Of a stretch of 61,658 nucleotides of DNA, positions 43,928 through 51,629 are shown one piece after another. Source of the stretch: an uncultured Nitrospira sp. GTDB lineage: Bacteria; Nitrospirota; Nitrospiria; Nitrospirales; Nitrospiraceae. Under the pieces are notes generated by a model, which had not been told where the DNA came from, did not search any database, and saw only the letters and a program-made list of their open reading frames with translations. The stretch is taken from NCBI GenBank assembly GCA_946479785.1, contig CAMLHQ010000006.1:1-61658 (forward strand). Direction: 5' to 3'. Each line of letters begins with the position of its first letter. Position 1 is the first letter of the stretch. Both the position numbers and the translations under genes were made by a program.

Positions 43928-45172
43928 ATGCGGTTCCGTCTGCGCATCTGGATATTGGCAATCGTTTCCACGTGGCTTTGTACGAGTTGCGAAACGACCG
44001 ACCGGATGTTGACGGCGACGGAACGGGCGGTCGGAAGTCGGACCGGGAAGACGGTCATCGACATCATCGAAGGGAAAGATCCGTCTCAGATTGCCAAACG
44101 CCGGCTCGATGAATATGCCAAAGACCCCGAACGTCTTCTCCAAGATCTGCGCGCGGCCCAACGCGATTTTAAGGCGTTGTACGATGCGCTCGGCGGTAAG
44201 GTCGGCGAACAATGGGGTAAGAAAGAGGTCAAGCTGCCGCAACAGAAAAAGTACGTGAAATATACACAGAACTACAAAAGCCGCGCGATCGTCGACTTTG
44301 ACAGCGGCGAAATTCTCGTCGAGACTCTGGACGAGCAAGACCCCAAGCACAGCCTCAGGAACGCCATTGTGACCACCCTCCTGACCCCGCAAGATCCTCG
44401 CGCAGTCGATCTGTTTTCGGACAAAGAGATCCAGTTGACCGGTGATCACGAACCGTACCTGTTCGGACTCGTCGTGGACCAGCACGGCAAACCGATCAGA
44501 ACGCCGGAGGAAGCGGAACCTTTCGCAGACTATCTTCTCGAACACAAATCTGCGACACGGGCGATCGAACAGGATGGAACGAAGAAAACATCAACCTTCG
44601 CCAATATGAAAATGGTGGCGAACCTTTCACAGAAGCAGGCGGAGAAATATCGACCGGTAGTGAATCAGTTTGCCCAACAGTACAACATCAGCCCCAGTCT
44701 CGTCTTTGCGATTATCCGCACGGAAAGCAATTTCAACCCCTATGCCGTGAGCTCCGCACCGGCCTATGGCCTGATGCAGCTGGTTCCGACCAGCGGAGGC
44801 CGAGAGGCGTACCGGCACGCAAAAGGCAAGGATGTCACGCCGACACGCGATTATCTGTTTGACCCAGAGCATAACGTTGAATTGGGAACCGCCTATCTCA
44901 ATGTCCTGACCTTTCATCAACTCGATGAGGTGGCCAACCAGGTCTCCCGCGAATATTGCGTGATTGCAGCCTACAATACCGGTCCTACCAACGTGCTTCG
45001 GACATTTTCCAGGGATCATACCGCGGCGATGCAACAGGTCAACGGGCTGCAGCCTGGCTCCGTCTACGACCAATTACGGCAGCACCTACCCTACCAAGAA
45101 ACCCGCCTCTATTTAGAGAAAGTGACGACCTACCGGAAAGCTTTCGTGACCGCATCTGGCCAGCCCCATTGA
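43928..45172 (+). CDS. MltC-like lytic murein transglycosylase (lipoprotein)
   Basis: A 414-residue lipoprotein with lipobox CTSC after a basic-hydrophobic leader, an MltC-type N-terminal domain (to about residue 215) and an SLT catalytic domain. The catalytic Glu is in AIIRTESNFNPYA, followed by GLMQLVPTSGG and the late AAYNTGPTNVLR. The enzyme cleaves peptidoglycan at the outer-membrane face to give anhydromuropeptides. An ATG six codons upstream (43910) is also possible; neither has a strong ribosome site. It probably shares a transcript with the FKBP isomerase gene. Confidence 0.9.
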   Translation: MRFRLRIWILAIVSTWLCTSCETTDRMLTATERAVGSRTGKTVIDIIEGKDPSQIAKRRLDEYAKDPERLLQDLRAAQRDFKALYDALGGKVGEQWGKKEVKLPQQKKYVKYTQNYKSRAIVDFDSGEILVETLDEQDPKHSLRNAIVTTLLTPQDPRAVDLFSDKEIQLTGDHEPYLFGLVVDQHGKPIRTPEEAEPFADYLLEHKSATRAIEQDGTKKTSTFANMKMVANLSQKQAEKYRPVVNQFAQQYNISPSLVFAIIRTESNFNPYAVSSAPAYGLMQLVPTSGGREAYRHAKGKDVTPTRDYLFDPEHNVELGTAYLNVLTFHQLDEVANQVSREYCVIAAYNTGPTNVLRTFSRDHTAAMQQVNGLQPGSVYDQLRQHLPYQETRLYLEKVTTYRKAFVTASGQPH

Positions 45173-45264
45173 CCTGCGACTCCGGTCACAATGGCTGCAC
45201 GATGGGCCGTTCAAAGGCGGTTCTTTCAGGGGGATTTTTCAGCAGCCTGCGAGCAAGGCAGATC

Positions 45265-46488
45265 CTACGCCGAGATGGCCGGACTCTGCACATGCTCAGG
45301 GCGAAATCCAAGGCCGATCATGCGGGCGGGAATCCGCCGCAACAACGGGAAACGAGCAATCAGCTTGATCGCCGACGGGGGCGACAATGGCTCTGTATCT
45401 CTGAGCACTTGTTTGATCACACGATCCTGAACCGCAAGTTGAACCCACTGGGTCAACTTCGTCGGCCATTCCCGTCGACGCTGCACCTTCCATAGATCTT
45501 CCGTGGTCATTCTTCGTTCACGCAGCGGAACAGCCAGCTGATTGGCGGCTGCCACAGCATCCTGAATTGCCAAATTGATCCCGACGCCGCCCACCGGGGA
45601 CATGGCGTGTGCCGCATCACCAATACAGAGCAGCCCATCTCGGAACCATCGGCGCAATCTGTCGACCTGGACCGTCAGCAGTTTGATGGGCTCCCAATCG
45701 TTGAGTTCTTCCACCCGGTCTGCCGCAAAGGGAGCCAGCCTCGCCACGCTTTCCCGAAAGACCTCCAGACCCTTTGCTTCCAGCTGCGGTCGCGTCCCTT
45801 TGGCGATGACGAAGCCGCACTGCCAGTAGTCCCCGCGATTCAGCATGATGAAGATGCGACCTACATCAAACCGACCCATCGGATCGGCCGGATCGCTGGG
45901 CCGGCGCGACAGCCTGAACCACAATACGTCCATCGGTGCGCCGAATTCTTCCACGGACAACCCCGCGCGTGCCCGGACCACAGAATGCCGCCCGTCGGCG
46001 CCCACAACCACGTCGGCCCGAACCTCCAGCGGCCCATCCGTTGTCTTAGCGTGTAGTCCAACGACTCTGCCACCCACTTCAATCAGATCGGTCGCTTCCG
46101 TGTTCATCCGAACTTGGAACGTCGGATAGCGCCTCCCCTCTTCCATCAGGAAGTTCAAAAAATCCCACTGCGGCATGAAGGCAATGAAGCGGCAGCGGGT
46201 TGGTAAGCTCGAAAAGTCTGCAACGGTCAACGCAAGCTCGCCGAATTGCGCATTGATGCGAGATACTTCCTGGTGGGGTAACCTCAGAAACCGCTCCAGC
46301 ATCCCTAATTCGTGCATGATCTCGAGCGTGGAGGGGTGTAGCGTGTCTCCGCGAAAGTCCCGGAGAAAATCTTTGTGCTGTTCCAGCACAACAACCGTCA
46401 CTCCGGCCCGTGCGAGCAAGAGCCCCAGCATCATGCCGGCCGGACCACCGCCGGCGATGCAAGAACGGACAGACAAGGTAGTGCCCAT
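45265..46488 (-). CDS. FAD-dependent monooxygenase (PHBH/UbiH fold)
   Basis: A 407-residue flavoprotein. It has the FAD-binding GGGPAGMMLGLLLARAG near residue 13, DG fingerprint VVGADGRHSVVRA and second FAD motif LCIGDAAHAMSPVGGVGINL. Class A flavin hydroxylases of this type use NAD(P)H and oxygen on aromatic or quinone substrates. The substrate is not evident and no ubiquinone or menaquinone gene is adjacent. Several near-adjacent start codons exist (46500 GTG, 46497 ATG, 46488 ATG); 46488 gives the N-terminus closest to the glycine motif. Confidence 0.88.
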   Translation of the reverse strand: MGTTLSVRSCIAGGGPAGMMLGLLLARAGVTVVVLEQHKDFLRDFRGDTLHPSTLEIMHELGMLERFLRLPHQEVSRINAQFGELALTVADFSSLPTRCRFIAFMPQWDFLNFLMEEGRRYPTFQVRMNTEATDLIEVGGRVVGLHAKTTDGPLEVRADVVVGADGRHSVVRARAGLSVEEFGAPMDVLWFRLSRRPSDPADPMGRFDVGRIFIMLNRGDYWQCGFVIAKGTRPQLEAKGLEVFRESVARLAPFAADRVEELNDWEPIKLLTVQVDRLRRWFRDGLLCIGDAAHAMSPVGGVGINLAIQDAVAAANQLAVPLRERRMTTEDLWKVQRRREWPTKLTQWVQLAVQDRVIKQVLRDTEPLSPPSAIKLIARFPLLRRIPARMIGLGFRPEHVQSPAISA

Positions 46489-46542
46489 AGCTCTCATCAC
46501 TGAGGTATCTGAATGAGAGAGAGTATGCCTTCTCGGTCGGCT

Positions 46543-47184
46543 CTACAAGAGCGGCCGTGACCTAGCCTCGTGGTAACATTGCTTTACGGGAGTTCTTCTC
46601 GCCATGACCATCACCAACATCATCGTCAAGAAGGAGCCGGAAAAAGCGGCGATCATGTCGTTTTGCGCATCCCATTCGTCCCCTTGCGTGCCGAGATAGG
46701 CCGTCCCTAACTCCGGACTGACGAGTTGCGCCACTACCGCCTCCACGATCTCGAACAACCCGCTTTGAGCCAGCATGCCGCTGATCGGAAGGTAATAGGA
46801 CCAGAAATTGCCGACGCCGGCCAGACGAATCAAGAGCTCCCGCAACGGATACACGAGTAGCAACCCATAGGCAAAGTGTACGAGGCGATCGAACGGATTG
46901 CGGGCCAGGCTAAACGCGTGCTGTAACCAGTAGCCGAACGGGACTTCGGCGTAGGTGTAGTGAGCGCCGACCGCGTGCAGGCTCAAGAAAGTGGTGATAA
47001 GCAGGTAGGAGACAGTTGAAAATTGAAACTGACGGTACGTGATCACTAACGTGGCGACGCCGGCCAGCGCCAAGAGATTTTCAAGCAGCCAGTCTTGACG
47101 GTCGTGCGGTGCTATCGCCAGCACCGTCCAGAGCAGACCGTACCAGACCAACAGCCAAGGCAGCAGCTTCGTCCTGTTCAACAC
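46543..47184 (-). CDS. DUF2238 (YjdF-like) inner-membrane protein, copy 1
   Basis: A 213-residue membrane protein with about six hydrophobic segments. It carries the DUF2238 hallmarks HAVGAHYTYAEVPFG (71-85), NPFDRLVHFAYGLLL and GTQGDEWDAQNDMIAAFSG. Function is unknown. A paralogue of nearly the same length precedes it on the same strand (47203-47850) with 18 bp between them. Confidence 0.88.
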   Translation of the reverse strand: MLNRTKLLPWLLVWYGLLWTVLAIAPHDRQDWLLENLLALAGVATLVITYRQFQFSTVSYLLITTFLSLHAVGAHYTYAEVPFGYWLQHAFSLARNPFDRLVHFAYGLLLVYPLRELLIRLAGVGNFWSYYLPISGMLAQSGLFEIVEAVVAQLVSPELGTAYLGTQGDEWDAQNDMIAAFSGSFLTMMLVMVMARRTPVKQCYHEARSRPLL

Positions 47185-47202
47185 GTCTGATTCCGATTGC
47201 GC

Positions 47203-47850
47203 TCAGCGCGGAGAATCGGCGAGCGAATCCGGCCGAGCTGCTGAGAGCCCTGTGCCCCGCATCCGCCAAAGGACCAAGAGGGCTATGCACAGCAGCGAGC
47301 CATACAACGCTGCGGCCATGTCTTTTTGCGCGTCCCACACATCTCCCTGCGACCCTAAGTAGGTGATGCCGAGTTCCGGGTGCACAGTTCGCGCGACCCA
47401 GGATTCTATGATCTCCCACAGACCGCTCAGCCCGAGGACAGTCACGACCGGCAGATAATACAAGAGCCAGCCGCGCAGCGACGCCGTGAGCCGGAATAAC
47501 TCTTCGATCGGATAGGTTAAGAGGAAACCAAAACAGAAGTGCACGACCCGATCGTAATGATTCCTGCCGAGAGGCAGTGCCTGCTCGAACCAGATGCCGG
47601 CCGGGACCTGCGCATATGTGTAATGGACGCCGATGGTATGGAGAGTCAGGAAACAGGTGATCAAGAGATAGGAGGCCGGCGACAGGGGGATATAACGATG
47701 CGTGCCGACCAAGAGGAGCACTAATGCACCCGGCAGAATGCTGGATAACAGCCAGAACTGCCGATCGGTCGGCTCGTAGGCCGTCCACAGAGACAGGACA
47801 ATATACCAGACGAGAAAGGCGATAAGGAGCCGCTTATTGCGTATGACCAC
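47203..47850 (-). CDS. DUF2238 (YjdF-like) inner-membrane protein, copy 2
   Basis: A 215-residue paralogue of the neighbouring DUF2238 protein, with matching HTIGVHYTYAQVPAG, NHYDRVVHFCFGFLL and GSQGDVWDAQKDMAAALYG blocks and the same membrane pattern. The GTG at 47850 is preferred because GGAGG lies 4 nt before it; the longer frame begins at 47877. The pair most likely arose by tandem duplication. No functional context is apparent. Confidence 0.85.
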   Translation of the reverse strand: MVIRNKRLLIAFLVWYIVLSLWTAYEPTDRQFWLLSSILPGALVLLLVGTHRYIPLSPASYLLITCFLTLHTIGVHYTYAQVPAGIWFEQALPLGRNHYDRVVHFCFGFLLTYPIEELFRLTASLRGWLLYYLPVVTVLGLSGLWEIIESWVARTVHPELGITYLGSQGDVWDAQKDMAAALYGSLLCIALLVLWRMRGTGLSAARPDSLADSPR

Positions 47851-47966
47851 AAGGCCTCCGAGAGATCGCAAATCCAACTGGCAGGAAGATCAGCCGCGTG
47901 CAGAGGGAATCACCATCACTGTACAGACTGATCTGGTGCGATGCAACCTGGCGACCCACTCCTCAC

Positions 47967-48875
47967 CTATCCCTTGGCCATCTCCAGATCTCGAATCTTC
48001 AACGCCCTCACCGCCTCCGCGATCACCTCCAGCGCCGCCGGTCGCGGGAACCCCTTGCGCCAAGCCAGGCCGATTTGCCGTTCCGGCACGGGATCGGCAA
48101 AAGGCACCGTCGCCAACCGCTTATGCTGATGTTTAGCCGTCAAGGCGCTGCATGGCAACACCGTAATGCCGAGGCCTGATGCGACCATCTGTCTGATCGT
48201 TTCCAGTGAGTTCCCTTGCACACCCTCGCGGTCGGACTTGCTGATACCGGGACATTGGTCCAGCACCTGTCGACGGAAACAATGGCCGGCATGTGGCAAG
48301 ATGATTTTTTCACCACTCAGGCTGTCGATGTCGATGCGCTTTTTCTTCGCCCAGGCGTGTGTGATCGGCACCACCACTTTGAACGGCTCTTCATAGAGAG
48401 GTCTCGTCACCACTCCGGTCTCTTCGTGTGGCAGCGCCACGATGATGGCGTCCAGCTTTCCATACAGGAGCATCCGGTTCAAGTTGCCCGTCAGGTTTTC
48501 TTCGATCTCCAACGGCATCGCCGGCGCGCGCTTGTGCAAGAGTGGAATCAGATCCGGCAGGATGTACGGGCCGACCGTGGCAATCACGCCCAGGCGCAGC
48601 GGTCCCGCCAGCTGGTCCTTTCCTTGAGCGACGATCAGCTTGATCTGTTCCGCCTCCTCCAATACACGTTGGGCCTGTTGCACGATTTTCTCACCGAGCG
48701 GCGTCAGCGTGATCTGATTCTTACGCCGCTCAAAAATGGCGGTCTCCAGACCATCTTCAAGTTTTTGAATAGCAAGACTTAGTGCCGGCTGCGTGATGAA
48801 GCAGCGTTCTGCGGCGCGGCCAAAATGCCGCTCTTGCGCCACTGCCACGATGTACCGAAGTTCTGTGAGCGTCAT
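47967..48875 (-). CDS. oxyR: OxyR-type LysR transcriptional regulator
   Basis: A 302-residue LysR protein: N-terminal winged helix-turn-helix (LRYIVAVAQERHFGRAAERC, then SLAIQKLED) and a periplasmic-binding-like regulatory domain. The peroxide-reactive cysteines of OxyR are present at exactly the E. coli numbers, Cys199 and Cys208 (AGHCFRRQVLDQCPG). It should sense hydrogen peroxide by disulfide formation. The divergent neighbour is a di-heme peroxidase, and a 23-bp palindrome covers its own start region. ATG 48875 begins the helix-turn-helix directly; the ten extra upstream codons are not conserved in style. Confidence 0.92.
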   Translation of the reverse strand: MTLTELRYIVAVAQERHFGRAAERCFITQPALSLAIQKLEDGLETAIFERRKNQITLTPLGEKIVQQAQRVLEEAEQIKLIVAQGKDQLAGPLRLGVIATVGPYILPDLIPLLHKRAPAMPLEIEENLTGNLNRMLLYGKLDAIIVALPHEETGVVTRPLYEEPFKVVVPITHAWAKKKRIDIDSLSGEKIILPHAGHCFRRQVLDQCPGISKSDREGVQGNSLETIRQMVASGLGITVLPCSALTAKHQHKRLATVPFADPVPERQIGLAWRKGFPRPAALEVIAEAVRALKIRDLEMAKG

Positions 48876-48898
48876 GTCGATAAAAATTATAAATCGAC
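48876..48898. promoter_or_regulatory. Palindromic operator candidate of the OxyR-type regulator
   Basis: GTCGAT (48876-48881) and ATCGAC (48893-48898) form a perfect 6-bp inverted repeat around an 11-bp AT-rich core. This is a T-N11-A type LysR site directly abutting the oxyR start codon, as expected for autoregulation. A second palindrome ATTGGACCAAT lies at 48915-48925, closer to the peroxidase gene. Confidence 0.5.
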
Positions 48899-48914
48899 TA
48901 TCCATGCATAATCA

Positions 48915-48925
48915 ATTGGACCAAT
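48915..48925. promoter_or_regulatory. Second palindrome in the oxyR-peroxidase intergenic region
   Basis: ATTGG-A-CCAAT is a perfect 11-bp palindrome centred 27 bp from the upstream end of the first palindrome's right arm and 67 bp before the peroxidase start codon. It may be an additional regulator half-site pair. The assignment rests on symmetry and position only. Confidence 0.35.
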
Positions 48926-48991
48926 GTCGACGAAAGCTGTAGTGTGCCGATCGGGATGATGACCCCACGGGATAGAGAAAGGAGTCGCACG

Positions 48992-50074
48992 ATGACGATG
49001 ACATTGCCATACATGCGGAAAGCCGGGATCGTCCTGCTCGTCGCAGCAGGTCTCGCTGTTCCACTGTCGGGAGCCGCGGCCCCCAAACAGGCCGCCAAGA
49101 CTCCAGCAGTCGGCGGAGAGCCGTTCGTGCTTCCGGATCTGTTGGGTTTGGAAGATGCCAATACGTTTGTGCCCAAGGAGAATCCTCTGACCGCCAAGAA
49201 AGTCGAACTCGGCCGCCTCCTGTTCTTCGATAAACGCCTGTCGAAGAACAATACGATTGCCTGCGCGAGCTGCCACATTCCCGCCCTTGCCTTTACCGAT
49301 GGGCAGCCGGTGTCCACCGGTATCCATCGGTTGCAAGGCGGTCGAAGCGCGCCGGCTTCGATCAACCGGGTTTTCAGCAAAGCTCAATTTTGGGATGGAC
49401 GGGCCGCCACGTTGGATGATCAATCCGTCGGTCCATTGGTCAGCCCGGTGGAACATGGCTTCATCAATCACGATGAGATGGTCAAGAAACTGAAAGGCAT
49501 CGAAGGGTACCGTCGCCTGTTTAAGGATGCCTTCGGCGGCGACATCACGACCGACGCCGTGGGCAAAGCCATCGCCAGTTTCCAACGGACGATCTTATCA
49601 GGGAATAGCCCGGCGGATCGGTTCGACGTCGGGGGAGATCAACAGGCGCTCGCCGAGGACGCGCAACGAGGACTGACGCTGTTCCGAGGAAAAGCACGCT
49701 GCACGCGTTGCCATTCGGGGTTCAACTTTTCGGACGAGAAGTTCCACAATCTCGGCATCGGCTGGGATACGAACACCGTTGACCTCGGCCGTTACATGGA
49801 GACGAAGAACCCTGAAGATATTGGAGCGTTCAAGACCCCGACGTTGCGCGAGATATCAAGGACGGCGCCATACATGCACGATGGGCGCTTTGCCACTTTG
49901 GAAGACGTGGTGAACTTCTACAACCAGGGCGGGATCAAGAACCCTCACCAGGACAATACGATCATCCCGCTGGAACTGACAGCGGAAGAACAACACGATC
50001 TCGTGGCGTTTCTCCGGTCGCTCAGTGGCGAAGGCTGGCAACAGATCACTGCGCCAACGCAATTCCCACAGTAA
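48992..50074 (+). CDS. Di-heme cytochrome c peroxidase (CcpA/MauG family)
   Basis: A 360-residue periplasmic enzyme that reduces hydrogen peroxide with electrons from a c-type cytochrome. The signal peptide runs to about residue 30 (VLLVAAGLAVPLSGAAA). Two heme c sites are present, CASCH (91-95) and CTRCH (237-241). FWDGRAATLDDQ, LPF-like SPVEHGFINHDEM and FKTPTLREISRTAPYMHDGRF are typical blocks. The ATG at 48992 has AAAGGAG 7 nt before it; an upstream ATG at 48944 does not yield a signal peptide at the N-terminus. It is divergent from oxyR, suggesting peroxide-induced expression. A strong terminator follows. Confidence 0.93.
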   Translation: MTMTLPYMRKAGIVLLVAAGLAVPLSGAAAPKQAAKTPAVGGEPFVLPDLLGLEDANTFVPKENPLTAKKVELGRLLFFDKRLSKNNTIACASCHIPALAFTDGQPVSTGIHRLQGGRSAPASINRVFSKAQFWDGRAATLDDQSVGPLVSPVEHGFINHDEMVKKLKGIEGYRRLFKDAFGGDITTDAVGKAIASFQRTILSGNSPADRFDVGGDQQALAEDAQRGLTLFRGKARCTRCHSGFNFSDEKFHNLGIGWDTNTVDLGRYMETKNPEDIGAFKTPTLREISRTAPYMHDGRFATLEDVVNFYNQGGIKNPHQDNTIIPLELTAEEQHDLVAFLRSLSGEGWQQITAPTQFPQ

Positions 50075-50093
50075 GAACGTCCTCCGCTCCTCT

Positions 50094-50131
50094 GAGAGGA
50101 CCGAGCAAGACTTGGTCCTCTCCGACTTTTT
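50094..50131 (+). terminator. Rho-independent terminator of the peroxidase gene
   Basis: GAGAGGACC (50094-50102) and GGTCCTCTC (50114-50122) form a perfect 9-bp stem with an 11-nt loop, followed by CGACTTTTT. It lies 20 bp past the peroxidase stop and separates it from the convergent NarL-type regulator gene. Confidence 0.85.
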
Positions 50132-50181
50132 CATGCAGGCTCGGATGCAGGGTTCGTTCGGCTGGCGGCGGATTTACAGAT

Positions 50182-50805
50182 TTACAAATGGTGGGTGAGC
50201 GCGTAGCGAATGAGGGCAGAAGTCGTCTTCAATTGGAGTTTTGAAAGCAGCCGCATGCGATAGGTGCTGACCGTTTTCACACTGAGGTCCAATGCCGTAG
50301 CGATTTCGGTCACGGACTTCCCGCTCCCGATCATCGATAAAACTTGCAATTCACGATCCGACAGCAACGTGTGGAGCGCCTTGCCGGCTGCCAGCAACGG
50401 CATGGACTCCAACCGTTCCGCAAGTGACGGCGTGACGTATTGACGCCCGGCGAGAACGGTTTGGATCGCCGTGGCCAATTCCTGGGGCGCACTGTCCTTC
50501 GTCACGTAGGCCGAGGCGCCCCCCTTCAAGGCCCGCACAGCGTACTGCTCCTCTGGATGGAAGCTGAGGACCACCACAGGCAGAGAAGCACGAAGCGCCT
50601 TCAATTTCTTCAGCACATCCAACCCGTTCGTATCAGGAAGATTGATGTCGAGAATGACCAGATCCCAAGATGTGCCCTGGGCTTTGGCGAGCGCTTCCTG
50701 TCCGGTGCTAACTTCTGTGATGTCGAGCTGGTCGAACGCATCCGCCAGCATCTGCCTGAGCCCAACTCGGACAATCGCATGATCGTCGACAAGCAGAATC
50801 TTCAT
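50182..50805 (-). CDS. NarL/FixJ-type response regulator, paralogue 1
   Basis: A 207-residue regulator. The receiver domain has LLVDDHAIVRVGL, phospho-acceptor in LVILDINLPD and Lys in YVTKDSAPQEL. The LuxR-type helix-turn-helix has LSDRELQVLSMIGSGKSV and LDLSVKTVSTYR. GAGG lies 5 nt before the ATG at 50805, against a 30-codon longer frame. It is closely similar to the regulator encoded 197 bp upstream (51003-51629), whose gene is coupled to a large kinase. This copy has its own AT-rich upstream region with a TATAAC-type -10 candidate near 50909-50914. Confidence 0.92.
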   Translation of the reverse strand: MKILLVDDHAIVRVGLRQMLADAFDQLDITEVSTGQEALAKAQGTSWDLVILDINLPDTNGLDVLKKLKALRASLPVVVLSFHPEEQYAVRALKGGASAYVTKDSAPQELATAIQTVLAGRQYVTPSLAERLESMPLLAAGKALHTLLSDRELQVLSMIGSGKSVTEIATALDLSVKTVSTYRMRLLSKLQLKTTSALIRYALTHHL

Positions 50806-51002
50806 TCGGGCCTCTGGCTGACCGCCGGATGAAATCGGTTGGGGTGGGTGTGCAGATTGGTTTGACAACATGGAGACAAAATCTGCCAATGGCACTACTA
50901 ACTAAGTTGTTATACTTTCTTACACTATCGGAATTCGAAAGGAAAGAGAACAGCAGAATGTTCAGATTGTCTTGTAAGATTTTTCCTACAGGCACGATAC
51001 AG

Positions 51003-51629
51003 CTAGACGAGCGTGTGTTCGAGGGTGTAGCGGATCAGGTCGGTGTTGTTCTTCATGTCCAACTTGTCGAGAAGCCTGGCTCGATAGGTGCTGACCGTTT
51101 TCACACTTAACGCCAAGTCGAAAGCAATCGATGAAACGGTCTTTCCCTGACCGATCGCACAGAGGACTTGAAACTCACGGTCCGAGAGTCGCTCGTGCGG
51201 CAGCTGATCCGCGGGCGAGAACGCGACAGTGGCCAAGCGTTCAGCCAACGTGGCGGTGATGAACTTGCGTCCCGCCAGCACCTGCTTGATCGCAGTCTCC
51301 AATTCTTCCGGCGCACGCTCCTTGGTCAGATAGGCTGAGGCGCCGGACTTTAATGCCCGTAGCGCATATTGTTCCTCCGGATGGAGGCTGAGCATGATCA
51401 CGGGCAACGCAGCCTGACGAGCTTTCATGACTTTTAACAACTCAATTCCGCTCTGATCGGGCAAGTTGACGTCTAAGATCACCAAATCCCAACGGACCAG
51501 GTCCAGCAAGTCCAGCGCGTCCTTACCGGTCGCCGCCTCTTCCAACTTCGCATAAGGATACGCTTCAGCGACAAGTCGTTTGAGTCCCAGGCGGACGATC
51601 GCATGATCGTCCACAATCAACATATTCAT
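51003..51629 (-). CDS. NarL/FixJ-type response regulator, paralogue 2 (kinase-coupled)
   Basis: A 208-residue regulator with receiver (LIVDDHAIVRLGL, LVILDVNLPDQ, YLTKERAPEEL) and LuxR-type helix-turn-helix (LSDREFQVLCAIGQGKTV, LALSVKTVSTYRARLLDKL). Its ATG at 51629 overlaps the stop of the 1493-residue kinase gene (ATGA), and AAAGGAG lies just before it. It is therefore the cognate regulator. The receiver matches paralogue 1 almost block for block (LHPEEQYALRALKSGASAY versus FHPEEQYAVRALKGGASAY). Confidence 0.94.
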   Translation of the reverse strand: MNMLIVDDHAIVRLGLKRLVAEAYPYAKLEEAATGKDALDLLDLVRWDLVILDVNLPDQSGIELLKVMKARQAALPVIMLSLHPEEQYALRALKSGASAYLTKERAPEELETAIKQVLAGRKFITATLAERLATVAFSPADQLPHERLSDREFQVLCAIGQGKTVSSIAFDLALSVKTVSTYRARLLDKLDMKNNTDLIRYTLEHTLV

